A stretch of DNA of 64,000 bases from Leminorella grimontii ATCC 33999 = DSM 5078 (GTDB taxonomy: Bacteria; Pseudomonadota; Gammaproteobacteria; Enterobacterales; Enterobacteriaceae). Made by a program: the position numbers and the translations under genes. Of this stretch, positions 26,579 to 37,115 are shown piece after piece. A model generated the notes under the pieces. It saw only the letters and a program-made list of their open reading frames with translations. It had not been told where the DNA came from and searched no databases. The first letter of the stretch is position 1, and each line of letters starts with the position of its first letter. Where the stretch lies: NCBI RefSeq assembly GCF_000439085.1, contig NZ_KE392226.1:13278-77277 (forward strand), in the 5' to 3' direction.

Positions 26579-26938
26579 CAGCGTCTCCTTTACTTTTGGG
26601 AGCGGAAGTTACCGAAATCATACCGTAAGGCCAAAATAATGATGAGCTTTTTTATCAATTTCCCCACCGTACGGCGCCGGGTTATAAAAAAATTTGAAAA
26701 TTTACAAAAATAATTAAAGGGGTTAAAATGGTAAAAATTGATGCAAAACAAAAAATTGTAGAAATTGGATGAATTTACGATTTTTTAAAATTGATTTTTA
26801 TCAAAGAATTCCTCTAATTTCACTGTTATATAAGAGGATATAGCAAGCTGGTTGGTCCTACAGGTGCGCTGCAAAAGAGAGTTTGTTGTTTCCCAGCGCT
26901 CAGAGGACGTCGATTTTAAATACTGATGGAGGCACCAA
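26579..26938. other. Regulatory region between ung and grcA
   Basis: No gene in 360 bases. It holds the ung promoter (leftward), two FNR sites and a likely -10 (TTATAT, near 26826) for grcA, and a long grcA leader of about 100 bases. Confidence 0.7.
26738..26804 (+). promoter_or_regulatory. Tandem FNR sites before grcA
   Basis: The near site TTGAT-TTTT-ATCAA (26791-26804) is perfect. The far site TTGAT-GCAA-AACAA (26738-26751) has one mismatch. Their centres are 53 bp apart. E. coli yfiD/grcA has FNR sites at -40.5 and -93.5, the same 53-bp spacing (from memory), so the control logic looks conserved. Confidence 0.85.
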
Positions 26939-27322
26939 ATGATTACTGGTATTCAAATTACTAAAGCAGACAACGCCGCACTGTTGAACTCTTTCTGGCT
27001 GTTAGACAACGAAGCGTCAGAAGCTCGCTGCGTTTGTGCTAAGGCTGACTATGTGGAAGATCAGGTTGTGCCTGTGAGCCAACTGGGCCAGTTCGAATAT
27101 CGTGAAGTTCCGATGGAAGTCAAGCCGACCGTTCGCGTTGAGGGCGGTCAGCACCTGAACGTTAACGTTCTGAGCCGCGAAACTCTGGAAGACGCGGTAA
27201 ACAACCCGGAAAAATATCCGCAGCTGACCATCCGCGTTTCAGGCTATGCGGTACGCTTCAACTCTCTGACGCCGGAGCAGCAGCGCGACGTCATTACCCG
27301 TACTTTCACCGAAAGCCTGTAA
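26939..27322 (+). CDS. grcA: Autonomous glycyl radical cofactor
   Basis: A 127-residue protein that replaces the damaged C-terminal radical domain of pyruvate formate-lyase after oxygen exposure or acid stress. The C-terminal half carries the glycyl-radical motif [27 protein letters not shown], with Gly102 as the radical site. An internal segment [20 protein letters not shown] is like the end of PflB. The length is exactly that of E. coli GrcA. The tandem FNR sites upstream agree with expression under low oxygen. Confidence 0.97.
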   Translation: MITGIQITKADNAALLNSFWLLDNEASEARCVCAKADYVEDQVVPVSQLGQFEYREVPMEVKPTVRVEGGQHLNVNVLSRETLEDAVNNPEKYPQLTIRVSGYAVRFNSLTPEQQRDVITRTFTESL

Positions 27323-27342
27323 TTTACTGCGCTTAGGATATG

Positions 27343-27372
27343 AAAAGGCCGCTTTCGCAAGCGGCCTTTTTT
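27343..27372. terminator. Bidirectional terminator between grcA and srmB
   Basis: A 12-bp stem (AAAAGGCCGCTT / AAGCGGCCTTTT) with a 4-nt loop and a T run on both strands, between two convergent genes. Confidence 0.92.
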
Positions 27373-27388
27373 ATGCGGTGAGAAAGCG

Positions 27389-28708
27389 TTAGCTTTGGCT
27401 TGACTCAGCGTCCGCGGACGGCTTGCGGCGTTTGCCGACGTTCTTGCTGTCGCGATGGCGAACCTTCACCTTCTTCTCTTTGCTCTTTTCTTTACGCTTC
27501 TCCGCCGCTTTGGCCTTGGCCTTTTTAGACGGCTTGTGGTCGCCGGGCTTTGGCGTTTTGGTCGTGGGCCGAAGCTCGTCGATGACCCGCATTTTGACCG
27601 GCTCTTTCAGGTAGCGTTCTATCTTTTCCAGCAGCGGGTGGTCGTGCGCTTCAACAAAAGAGACGGCGACGCCCTTTTTCCCCGCCCGGCCGGTGCGGCC
27701 AATGCGGTGTAAATAGGTATCGGCAGTGCGTGGCATGTCGTAGTTGAAGACGTGGCTGATGTCCTGAATGTCCAGCCCGCGAGCGGCGACGTCGGTTGCA
27801 ACCAGCACTCGCACCGTACCGTCCTGCAGGCGCTTGATGGCCTCGTTGCGCTTGGCCTGCACCATCTCGCCTTCTATATAGAAGCACTTGATGTCGGCCT
27901 CTCGCAGCCAGCGGACCAGCTCGTGCAGCCTTTCGCGCTTGCGCACGAAGACTATCGACTTGCTGACTTCCGGCTGCTTGAGCCAGTGGCTGAGCAGGGC
28001 GGTTTTGTGGGTCAGATCGTCGGCGCGATAGTACCACTGGTGGATTTTGTTTTTCTCGCGGCGAGACGACTCGGCCTCTACGCGAACGGGATCTTTGAGC
28101 AGGCGCTCGGCGAAGTCGTTAATCGCTTCCCCTTCCAGCGTCGCGGAAAAGAGCATCGTCTGCTCGCGCCAGCGGGTTTCTCCGGCAATGTGTTCGATGT
28201 CCTGAGCAAAGCCCATGTCCAGCATGCGGTCCGCTTCGTCCAGAATAAGGATCTCAACCGCGCGGCAGTCAAAGTTCTCTTCCTTTATATACTGCAAAAG
28301 CCGCCCCGTGGTGGCGACCACGATGTCCTGATTTTCGCTGAACACTTCGGCGTGGTTCATATAAGCGACGCCGCCGGTAATAGTCGCGATGTCCAGATGG
28401 GTGTGGGCAGCCAGCTCGCGGGCCTGGTCGGCAACCTGCATGGCGAGCTCGCGGGTCGGCGTCAGGATTAAAACGCGCGGCGGGCCCGACTTTTTACGCG
28501 GCGAGTCGAGCAGGTGCTGAAGCGCCGGAAGCAGGTACGCGGCGGTTTTACCCGTGCCGGTCGGCGCGGAGCCGAGGACGTCGCGTCCTTCCATTGCGGG
28601 CGGAATTGCCACTGCCTGGATCGCCGTAGGGCGAGCGTAGCCTTTGTCGCTGAGGGCGTCTAACAGCGGCTGGTCGAGTTCTAGTGCGGAAAAGTCTAAT
28701 ACGGTCAT
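27389..28708 (-). CDS. srmB: ATP-dependent RNA helicase SrmB
   Basis: A 439-residue DEAD-box helicase for early 50S ribosome assembly. The Q motif (FSALELDQPLLDALSDKGYARPTAIQ), motif I (APTGTGKTAA), motif II (LDEADRMLDMGF), motif III (FSATLEG) and motif VI (HRIGRTGRAGKKG) are all present. The last 70 residues are a Lys/Arg-rich tail, which in SrmB binds rRNA. Position between grcA and trmN6 is as in E. coli, supporting SrmB rather than RhlE or RhlB. Confidence 0.96.
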   Translation of the reverse strand: MTVLDFSALELDQPLLDALSDKGYARPTAIQAVAIPPAMEGRDVLGSAPTGTGKTAAYLLPALQHLLDSPRKKSGPPRVLILTPTRELAMQVADQARELAAHTHLDIATITGGVAYMNHAEVFSENQDIVVATTGRLLQYIKEENFDCRAVEILILDEADRMLDMGFAQDIEHIAGETRWREQTMLFSATLEGEAINDFAERLLKDPVRVEAESSRREKNKIHQWYYRADDLTHKTALLSHWLKQPEVSKSIVFVRKRERLHELVRWLREADIKCFYIEGEMVQAKRNEAIKRLQDGTVRVLVATDVAARGLDIQDISHVFNYDMPRTADTYLHRIGRTGRAGKKGVAVSFVEAHDHPLLEKIERYLKEPVKMRVIDELRPTTKTPKPGDHKPSKKAKAKAAEKRKEKSKEKKVKVRHRDSKNVGKRRKPSADAESSQS

Positions 28709-28934
28709 GGTCTACCTCTGCTTGGGGCGCCGATTATAGATGTATTATGCGGGATCTTCACCCGTTATTGTCGATCTTCCTCTCTTCTTTCTTCGGCATA
28801 GGGCCGCCAGAGGCGACGGCGCTTTTATTTAAGCCGCTTGCATATGGCGCATTCGCCCCCATTTTTGGTTAAAATCGACCTTTTACCGCGTTGACGACGG
28901 ACGATAAAAAGCGAACATTCCGCTGGGCAGAGAG

Positions 28935-29684
28935 ATGAAGACAGAAAAAGGGGCGATAGCGCATCGCCGAGGCGGCTTTACGTTCAAACGCTTTTTTGTT
29001 GCACACGACAGGTGCGGCATGAGGGTGACGACCGACGGCATTCTTTTGGGAAGCTGGACGGCGATCGGCGGCTCGTGTCGTCGCGTTCTGGATATTGGAA
29101 CCGGAACCGGGCTGCTGGCATTGATGCTGGCGCAGCGCAGCGGGGACGACGTCGTACTGGACGCGGTTGAAATCGACGCCGCCGCCGCCCTACAGGCGCA
29201 AGAAAACGCGGCGGCGTCGCCTTGGCCGCAGCGCATTCGCGTATTTCGGGAGGATATAAAAGCGTTCGGGCAGGAAAACCTCGGCGGCTACGAGGTGATT
29301 GTCAGCAATCCTCCCTACTTTGAACAAGGGTGTGAATGTCGCGATACGCCAAGGGCAAAGGCGCGCTATACGGCGGCGCTCAGCCATCGCGACCTTCTTT
29401 GCTGCGCCGACGCGCTGCTGGCGCCGCAAGGGGCGTTTTCTCTGATCCTACCGGTCGCGCAGGCGGCGTCGCTGCAGGAAACCGCGCGAGAGTTCGGATG
29501 GTTTGTTCGACGCCGGGCCTGGGTAAGCCATCGCGAAGGGCGTTCGCCCTACGTTACGCTGCTGGAACTGGTGAAAACGCCGTGCTCAACCGATGAGACG
29601 CACCTGTTTATACGGGAACCGGACGGGCGCAGCTATACGGAAGCCTTTAAGCACTTAACGCGGGATTTCTACTTATCTTTTTAA
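28935..29684 (+). CDS. trmN6: tRNA1(Val) (adenine37-N6)-methyltransferase
   Basis: A 249-residue SAM-dependent enzyme (YfiC) that methylates A37 of tRNA-Val1. Seen: FFVAHDRCGMRVTTDGILLGSW at the start, the SAM motif VLDIGTGTGLLALMLAQR, the acidic second motif DAVEIDAAAALQAQENA, and the catalytic NPPYF in VSNPPYFEQG. It is divergent from srmB, as in E. coli. A frame with an internal start would be too short to contain the first motif, so the ATG at 28935 is chosen. Confidence 0.94.
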   Translation: MKTEKGAIAHRRGGFTFKRFFVAHDRCGMRVTTDGILLGSWTAIGGSCRRVLDIGTGTGLLALMLAQRSGDDVVLDAVEIDAAAALQAQENAAASPWPQRIRVFREDIKAFGQENLGGYEVIVSNPPYFEQGCECRDTPRAKARYTAALSHRDLLCCADALLAPQGAFSLILPVAQAASLQETAREFGWFVRRRAWVSHREGRSPYVTLLELVKTPCSTDETHLFIREPDGRSYTEAFKHLTRDFYLSF

Positions 29685-30014
29685 GCCGTTGAGCGGGAAG
29701 GTTCCAAAATAAATTGAAATAGACTCTAAAATTAATAAAGAAGCGCGAATCCTCTGTGTCAAGACAAGTAAGTTTGCGGTTTAATGGTAAACTTTGTGTT
29801 AATCTATAACGCCTTAGGCTGCGGCCTGGCGGGTAAAATGAAAAGTGAAATAGCGGCGCTGGCTGGTTGAATAATTAGTAAACAATAACAGTATCGCGTA
29901 ACGCTATGGAACTTATTGCAATAATGGGTTTCTAACGATTGCTTGCTCAAAGTGAAGATAAAAAACGGGTCAGCAATAAGTACGCATCGAGATAGTTGAG
30001 GAGCATTACCTCGG
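29685..30014. other. rpoE upstream region
   Basis: No gene in 330 bases. It holds the sigma-E promoter at 29908-29935 and an rpoE leader of about 75 bases. The AT-rich part near 29700-29800 may carry additional rpoE promoters that were not resolved. Confidence 0.6.
29908..29935 (+). promoter_or_regulatory. Sigma-E promoter of rpoE (autoregulation)
   Basis: GGAACTT at 29908-29914 and TCTAA at 29931-29935 are spaced 16 bases apart, the sigma-E consensus. It lies about 80 bases before the rpoE start. Confidence 0.9.
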
Positions 30015-30590
30015 ATGAGCGAGCAAGTAACCGACCAAGCGTTGGTTGAACGAGTCCAAAGAGGAGACAAGGCGGCATTTAATATTCTGGTTGTCCGTTA
30101 CCAGAGTAAAGTTGCGGGCCTCGTTTCCCGCTATGTGCCGCAGGCGGACGTTTCCGACGTGGCGCAGGAGTCGTTTATTAAAGCTTACAGGGCGTTGGCC
30201 TCTTTCCGTGGAGACAGCGCGTTCTATACCTGGCTATACCGCATTGCGGTGAACACGGCAAAGAATTACCTGGTTGCCCAGGGGCGCCGCCCGCCGTCCA
30301 GCGATGTAGACGCGGGGGACGCAGAAAATTTTGAAAATGCGAGCGCATTGAAAGAAATTTCGAACCCTGAGAACTTAATGTTGTCTGAGGAACTGAAGAG
30401 AATCGTTTTTAGCACCATCGAGGCGTTGCCGGAAGACCTGAAAATGGCAATCACCCTGCGGGAAATCGATGGTTTGAGCTACGAAGAGATTGCGGAAATC
30501 ATGGACTGTCCGGTAGGCACCGTTCGCTCCCGCATCTTCAGAGCTCGAGAGGCGATTGATAATAAAGTACAACCGTTGATACAGCGTTAG
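30015..30590 (+). CDS. rpoE: Envelope-stress sigma factor RpoE (sigma-E)
   Basis: A 191-residue ECF sigma factor that directs transcription for misfolded outer-membrane proteins. Region 2 is VRYQSKVAGLVSRYVPQADVSDVAQESFIKAYRALASFRGDSAFYTWLYRIAVNTAKNYL, and region 4 is LPEDLKMAITLREIDGLSYEEIAEIMDCPVGTVRSRIFRAREAID. The length equals E. coli RpoE. It heads the operon rpoE-rseA-rseB-rseC and reads from a sigma-E promoter, so it activates itself. Targets would include the envelope functions that fold the autotransporters and pilus parts encoded here. Confidence 0.98.
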   Translation: MSEQVTDQALVERVQRGDKAAFNILVVRYQSKVAGLVSRYVPQADVSDVAQESFIKAYRALASFRGDSAFYTWLYRIAVNTAKNYLVAQGRRPPSSDVDAGDAENFENASALKEISNPENLMLSEELKRIVFSTIEALPEDLKMAITLREIDGLSYEEIAEIMDCPVGTVRSRIFRAREAIDNKVQPLIQR

Positions 30591-30641
30591 CTGTGTTTTT
30601 AGGCAATTGGGATGTTGTAAAAAAGAAAAAGGGTATAAGGC

Positions 30642-31277
30642 ATGCAAAAAGAAAAGCTTTCCGCTCTGATGGACGGGGAATCGATCGACAGTGAAACGAT
30701 CGAACAACTGTCTCAAGATAGAACGCTTCAACAAAGCTGGCATCGCTACCACCTGATTCGCGATACGATGCGCGGGGATATCGGCGACGTAGTCCATTTG
30801 GATATTGCCGATAAAGTGTCCGCTGCACTCGCTCTTGAGCCTGAGCTCTCTGATGTCTCCCAACCCGAGATTTCACAGCCGCATCCGTCAACCTGGCAGA
30901 AAATGCCGTTTTGGCATAAGGTTCGCCCGTGGTTTTCCCAGATGGGGCAAGTGGCCGTCGCCGCCTGCGTATCTCTAGCCGTGATCGTCGGCGTGCAGCA
31001 GTTTAATCAGCACGGCGAAGAGGGCGCTCCGGATGCTCCCGTCTTCAATACGGTGCCTTTAAGCGGCCAGGCGTCGCCGGTCAGCTTTGATGTTGCGACC
31101 GAAGGCGCGCAAAACATTAATCAGCAGGCATCGGAACAGCGTAAGCGCATTAACGCTATTTTGCAGGACTATGAACTGCAGCGCCGTTTGCATGCTGAAC
31201 AGTTAAAAACGGTACAGCCGTCCGCAAGCTCTAGCGCTAACAACGGTCAGTCTGCACAACAAGGGTTATCCCAGTAG
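30642..31277 (+). CDS. rseA: Anti-sigma-E factor RseA
   Basis: A 211-residue single-pass inner-membrane protein that holds sigma-E at the membrane until DegS and RseP cut it. Seen: the cytoplasmic anti-sigma domain MQKEKLSALMDGESIDSETIEQLSQDRTLQQSWHRYHLIRDTMRGD, one membrane segment at about 100-120 (GQVAVAACVSLAVIVGVQQF), and a periplasmic part where DegS would cut and RseB would bind. It lies 51 bases after rpoE and 3 bases before rseB in one operon. Confidence 0.96.
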   Translation: MQKEKLSALMDGESIDSETIEQLSQDRTLQQSWHRYHLIRDTMRGDIGDVVHLDIADKVSAALALEPELSDVSQPEISQPHPSTWQKMPFWHKVRPWFSQMGQVAVAACVSLAVIVGVQQFNQHGEEGAPDAPVFNTVPLSGQASPVSFDVATEGAQNINQQASEQRKRINAILQDYELQRRLHAEQLKTVQPSASSSANNGQSAQQGLSQ

Positions 31278-31280
31278 TCG

Positions 31281-32225
31281 ATGAAGTCAGCTGCTTTTAT
31301 TCTCTGTAGTTTGCTGGGGGGATTAGTCTCCCCGGCATTTGCTAATCCGCAAGGCTCAACCGAAGCGCTGCTTGAGGAAATGACCTCCGCCAGCCGGGCG
31401 ATGAGCTATGAGCTTTCCTATATCAACGTCAGCAAGATGGGCGTTGAGTCTCTCCAGTACAGCCACTCTTTGCAAAACGGTCAGCCGCTGGTCCAGATGA
31501 TTAACATGGACGGCCCGCAGCGCGAAGCCATCATGCGCGGATCCGAAGTCAGCTATTTTGAACCGGGCATGGAGCCGTTCAGCATTCGCGGCGATCACAT
31601 CGTTGATTCGCTGCCGGCGCTGGTGTTTGCCGATATCGCTCGCCTTGAGCGCTACTATGACTTCGTTAAAGTCGGGCGCTCGCGCATTGCCAACCGCCTG
31701 TGCGACGTGGTGAGAGTCGTTCCTCGAGACGGACTGCGCTATAGCTACGCGGTATGGCTGGATACGGAAACCAGGCTGCCGCTGCGGGCGGATCTTATCG
31801 ATCGCGACGGCGACACGCTGGAGCAGTTTCGCGTTATCGCCTTTACTGCCGGCGACAGCGTGCGTGAGAAGATGGCAAGCGGCGCTTTACCCGATATGCC
31901 GCCGCTGCTCTCTATCCCTTCCGGCGACAAGCTTTCCCTCAACTGGAAGGCCGGCTGGCTGCCGGTCGGATTTACCGAATCGTCCCGCAGCCGCCACGGC
32001 GTACCTAATTTAAACACGGTCGTTGAGTCGCGCCTGTTTTCCGACGGCCTGTTCAGCTTCTCTTTAAGCATTACGCCGACCGGCTATCAGTCCGGCGAGC
32101 ACCAGCTGCGGCAGGGACGGCGGACAATTCATACCGAAACTCGCAATAACGTCGAAATTACCGTTATCGGCGAGCTTCCTCCCGCTACGGCAAAACGCAT
32201 TGCCGACGGCGTCGTTTTTAACTAG
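31281..32225 (+). CDS. rseB: Sigma-E regulator RseB
   Basis: A 314-residue periplasmic protein that binds RseA and lipoprotein or LPS signals, protecting RseA from DegS. A signal peptide (about residues 1-21, VSPAFA) is followed by the MucB/RseB N-terminal domain (LLEEMTSASRAMSYELSYINVSKMGVESLQY, LPALVFADIARLERYYDFVKVG) and the C-terminal domain that contacts RseA (WLPVGFTESSRSRHG...NVEITVIGELPPATAKRIADGV). Standard length and place in the operon. Confidence 0.96.
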   Translation: MKSAAFILCSLLGGLVSPAFANPQGSTEALLEEMTSASRAMSYELSYINVSKMGVESLQYSHSLQNGQPLVQMINMDGPQREAIMRGSEVSYFEPGMEPFSIRGDHIVDSLPALVFADIARLERYYDFVKVGRSRIANRLCDVVRVVPRDGLRYSYAVWLDTETRLPLRADLIDRDGDTLEQFRVIAFTAGDSVREKMASGALPDMPPLLSIPSGDKLSLNWKAGWLPVGFTESSRSRHGVPNLNTVVESRLFSDGLFSFSLSITPTGYQSGEHQLRQGRRTIHTETRNNVEITVIGELPPATAKRIADGVVFN

Positions 32226-32237
32226 AGCGCGCCAGAT

Positions 32238-32699
32238 ATGCTGAGCGAATGGGCTACCGTCGTCGACTGGCAGCAAGGGGTGGCGACGCTGCGCTGCGAG
32301 CAGCGCTCCGGATGCAGCGGCTGCCGTTCCTCCGCCAGCTGCGGAACGCGAGCTTTGAGCAAGCTTGGGCCTAACGGCATCCACGAACTGAAGGTCGACT
32401 ATGCCCAGCCGCTGCTTCCGGGGCAGCGCGTGGAGCTGGCGATTCCCGAATCCAGCCTGATTGCTTCCGCTCTACTGGTCTATATGGTGCCGCTTTTAGG
32501 CATCCTGCTGTTTTCTTCCCTGCTTTATTTTGGGGCCGGAACCGATCTGGCCGCCGTGGTTGGCGCTGCGTTTGGCGCGGCCGCCGGATTTGGCGTCGCG
32601 CGCTTTTACGCCGTCAGGCTGGCGAAAAGGCCGACGATGCGTCTGACCATCGTCCGGGTGGCGCTGCCCGGCGTTAACCTGGACGAAGATGCAGTTTAG
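32238..32699 (+). CDS. rseC: SoxR-reducing/sigma-E operon protein RseC
   Basis: A 153-residue inner-membrane protein. A cytoplasmic N-terminus carries a Cys cluster (CEQRSGCSGCRSSASCG), and two membrane segments lie at about 74-95 and 98-118. In E. coli it is part of a system that reduces SoxR, and Cys residues probably carry an iron-sulfur centre (inference). It is the last gene of the rpoE operon, 12 bases after rseB. Confidence 0.94.
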   Translation: MLSEWATVVDWQQGVATLRCEQRSGCSGCRSSASCGTRALSKLGPNGIHELKVDYAQPLLPGQRVELAIPESSLIASALLVYMVPLLGILLFSSLLYFGAGTDLAAVVGAAFGAAAGFGVARFYAVRLAKRPTMRLTIVRVALPGVNLDEDAV

Positions 32700-32717
32700 A
32701 AAAGAGAGAATAAAAAA

Positions 32718-32737
32718 CACTCCGCGTGAGCGGAGTG
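32718..32737 (-). terminator. Terminator of the minus-strand DUF1471 gene
   Basis: An 8-bp stem (CACTCCGC / GCGGAGTG) with a GTGA loop. Read on the minus strand it is followed by GTTTTTTATTC, so it ends the 32809-33069 gene. Confidence 0.7.
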
Positions 32738-32808
32738 AAAGACAGGAAGTACAGAAAATGATGAAACGTCGTAATGAGGGAAGAGAGTTACGGGACACGC
32801 CCTAGGCG

Positions 32809-33069
32809 TTACTTGTAGATAATCGCCGTGCCGCTGACCCTGTTGTTACCGGAAGCGGAAACGATGTAGTAATAGCTGGCGCCCTGGGCGTCCGCCTTTG
32901 CGGCAAGCTGGCTCTCCAGTGCGGTCAGGCTGATAGCGCTGCTGGCGGAAACGGTGCCAATCTTATCCAAATTTTCTGTCTTAGTTCTGTCAACCTGCTC
33001 TGCGGCAAAAGAGCTGAAGGATAAAGCGGACAGTACGGCGGCGGCAGCGATTAATTTAACGTTTTTCAT
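32809..33069 (-). CDS. DUF1471 (YhcN/BhsA-like) small periplasmic protein
   Basis: An 86-residue secreted protein. A signal peptide (MKNVKLIAAAAVLSALSFSSFAA) is followed by one DUF1471/BhsA-McbA domain: GTVSASSAISLTALESQLAAKADAQGASYYYIVSASGNNRVSGTAIIYK. Proteins of this family (BhsA, McbA, YhcN) are made under stress and influence biofilm and envelope permeability; the exact member cannot be named. It reads leftward into the space after rseC, convergent with the sigma-E operon, and divergent from lepA. Confidence 0.9.
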   Translation of the reverse strand: MKNVKLIAAAAVLSALSFSSFAAEQVDRTKTENLDKIGTVSASSAISLTALESQLAAKADAQGASYYYIVSASGNNRVSGTAIIYK

Positions 33070-33381
33070 GGTAATTAACTCCAGTTGGTTTAAGGAAGAG
33101 AGAAGATGTTCTCTCGATGTGTGTCATTATAGGCGTCTGACTCACGATGGATAGCGGAGTAAATTGACAATTTTATTCAATTTTTTTGACTGTTTGTCAG
33201 CGAATTTAAGAAATAAGAGGACGGTCGGTAAGGGGCATTCATCGCGTATGTCGCTATGTTTTAACCATCCCGACGTGTAGAATGTCCGCCAGTTTAATAT
33301 TGACGTAAAATTTTTCGGGGCGCGGTGGGCATGGAGTTTACTGCGTACTCGTGTGTTTCTGTATCAGCCGGATTTAGGTAA
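33070..33381. other. Intergenic region between DUF1471 gene and lepA
   Basis: No credible gene in 312 bases. It must carry the leftward promoter of the DUF1471 gene and the rightward promoter of the lepA-lepB transcript. A TTGACA-like element near 33163 and AT-rich blocks are seen, but none was paired with confidence. Confidence 0.4.
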
Positions 33382-35199
<1,818 letters not shown>

Positions 35200-35208
35200 G
35201 GAGTTCGC

Positions 35209-36198
35209 ATGGCGAATATGTTTGCCTTGATTTTGGCCGTGGCTACGCTGTTAACCGGCGTATTTTGGTGCCTTGAGCGCTTTAAGTGGGCGCCGGCTCG
35301 TCGTCTCAAGATTGAGGCGCTCAGAGTGGAAAACGACGGCAAAATCGACCGCCAGGCGCTAGAAAAAATTGTCGGCGGTTTGGGGTGGAAGGAGTCGCTT
35401 GGCTCTCTGTTTCCCGTTTTAGCCGTTGTGTTTATTTTGCGTTCTTTCCTTTATGAACCGTTTCAAATTCCCTCCGGCTCCATGATGCCGACGCTGCTTA
35501 TCGGCGATTTTATTCTGGTGGAGAAGTTTGCTTACGGCGTTAAAGACCCGATTACCCAGACGACGCTGATTGAAACCGGTAAGCCCCAGCGCGGCGACAT
35601 CGCGGTATTTAAATATCCTCTGGATAAAAACGTGGACTACATCAAGCGGGTGGTTGGACTGCCGGGCGATACGGTGCACTACGATCCGACCTCGAAAAAG
35701 CTGACGATTACGCCAGCCTGCCCAACGGATAAGGACTGTGAGCCGGCGCAGGAGTTAGAGTATTCAGCGCTGGAAAAGAGCAACTGGTTTATTGGCTCTG
35801 AGCCCGTAGAAGGGCACTTCGGCCAAATGAGAAACCGCTTCTTCGATCTGGAAACCGAGGCGGAGCGCGCCAGGGGGCTGATTGGCGTAGATATGCAGCA
35901 GCGTGAAGAAAAGCTGGGCGACGTGGTTCACCAGACGTTGACCATCCCCAACGTGGTTGCCCGCGCCGGAGAGTACTATCAGCAGCCCGGCTCGCCGGCG
36001 AATACCTGGATTGTACCTCAGGGGAAATATTTCATGATGGGCGACAACCGCGACAACAGCGCGGACAGCCGCTACTGGGGCTTTGTGCCGGAAGAAAACT
36101 TCGTCGGTAAGGCCACGGGCATCTGGATGAGCTTTGAAAAGCAGGAAGGCGAATGGCCAACCGGAGTGCGTTTAAGCCGCATCGGTGGGATTCACTAG
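35209..36198 (+). CDS. lepB: Signal peptidase I
   Basis: A 329-residue inner-membrane protease that cuts signal peptides. Two N-terminal membrane segments (about 4-22 and 63-83) are followed by the catalytic Ser in PSGSMMPTLLIGDFILVEKFAYG near residue 90 and the catalytic Lys in DYIKRVVGLPGDTV near 145. The box MGDNRDNSADSRYWGFVPEENFVGKA closes the family signature. It lies 9 bases after lepA, with a ribosome site overlapping the spacer. Confidence 0.97.
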   Translation: MANMFALILAVATLLTGVFWCLERFKWAPARRLKIEALRVENDGKIDRQALEKIVGGLGWKESLGSLFPVLAVVFILRSFLYEPFQIPSGSMMPTLLIGDFILVEKFAYGVKDPITQTTLIETGKPQRGDIAVFKYPLDKNVDYIKRVVGLPGDTVHYDPTSKKLTITPACPTDKDCEPAQELEYSALEKSNWFIGSEPVEGHFGQMRNRFFDLETEAERARGLIGVDMQQREEKLGDVVHQTLTIPNVVARAGEYYQQPGSPANTWIVPQGKYFMMGDNRDNSADSRYWGFVPEENFVGKATGIWMSFEKQEGEWPTGVRLSRIGGIH

Positions 36199-36310
36199 TT
36201 TATTTAGGTTATACTGAGCCGCGTATGGTGACACTGCGCGGCGTCTCTACTTCGCTAAAATGCGTGGTAGGGCCGAAGGACGCGGCCTGAACGTCTATTA
36301 AAAGACGAGC

Positions 36311-36344
36311 ATCCGGATTTGAGCCCGACTTAAATCCGGATTTT
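36311..36344 (+). promoter_or_regulatory. Stem-loop in the lepB-rnc leader
   Basis: A 10-bp stem (ATCCGGATTT / AAATCCGGAT) with an 11-nt loop and a TTTT tail lies in the 236-base gap before rnc. In E. coli RNase III cuts stem-loops in the rnc leader to limit its own synthesis; this element may be the counterpart, or a leaky terminator after lepB. Confidence 0.55.
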
Positions 36345-36434
36345 GCTATTAGGCGGGATACAGCCTAACGGGATGCCTCGGCCCACAAAATAAACCGAGC
36401 GCTTTTTTTGATTTGAACTAGTTATTGGAAATGC

Positions 36435-37115
36435 ATGAACCCTATCATTATTGAAAGGCTACAGCGAAAGCTGGGGTATACGTTCCAACAGCAATCGCTT
36501 TTACAGCAGGCTCTGACGCACCGAAGCGCCAGCAGCAAACATAACGAACGTCTGGAGTTTTTAGGCGATTCCATTTTGAGTTTCGTGATCGCCGATGAGT
36601 TGTACCGACGCTTTCCTCGCGTAGACGAAGGCGATATGAGCCGCATGCGGGCCACACTGGTGCGCGGAAATACGCTGGCGGAGATCGGTCGCGAATTTGA
36701 TTTAGGCGAATGTTTACGCTTAGGGCCGGGTGAACTAAAAAGCGGCGGCTATCGCCGTGAGTCCATTTTGGCCGATACGGTAGAGGCGCTGATCGGCGCC
36801 GTCTTCCTGGACAGCGACATTCACCAGGTCCAGACGCTGATTTTAGCCTGGTACCATTCTCGCCTGGAGTCCATTAGCCCCGGCGACAAGCAAAAAGATC
36901 CCAAGACCCGGCTGCAGGAGTTCCTGCAGGGGCGCCATCTTCCGCTGCCAACCTATCTGGTGACGCAGGTCAGAGGCGAGGCGCACGATCAGGAATTTAC
37001 CATTCAGTGCCGGGTCAGCGGTATTAACGACGATATCGTCGGCATCGGCGCAAGCCGCCGCAAGGCGGAGCAGGCTGCGGCCGAGCAGGCGCTTAAGCAC
37101 TTAGGATTAGAATGA
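36435..37115 (+). CDS. rnc: Ribonuclease III
   Basis: A 226-residue endonuclease that cuts double-stranded RNA in rRNA and mRNA. The catalytic signature [20 protein letters not shown] is followed by the second acidic site [15 protein letters not shown]. The C-terminal dsRNA-binding domain ([23 protein letters not shown]...[20 protein letters not shown]) covers about 155-225. Exact family length. It overlaps era by 4 bases (ATGA), so the two are translationally coupled. Confidence 0.98.
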   Translation: MNPIIIERLQRKLGYTFQQQSLLQQALTHRSASSKHNERLEFLGDSILSFVIADELYRRFPRVDEGDMSRMRATLVRGNTLAEIGREFDLGECLRLGPGELKSGGYRRESILADTVEALIGAVFLDSDIHQVQTLILAWYHSRLESISPGDKQKDPKTRLQEFLQGRHLPLPTYLVTQVRGEAHDQEFTIQCRVSGINDDIVGIGASRRKAEQAAAEQALKHLGLE

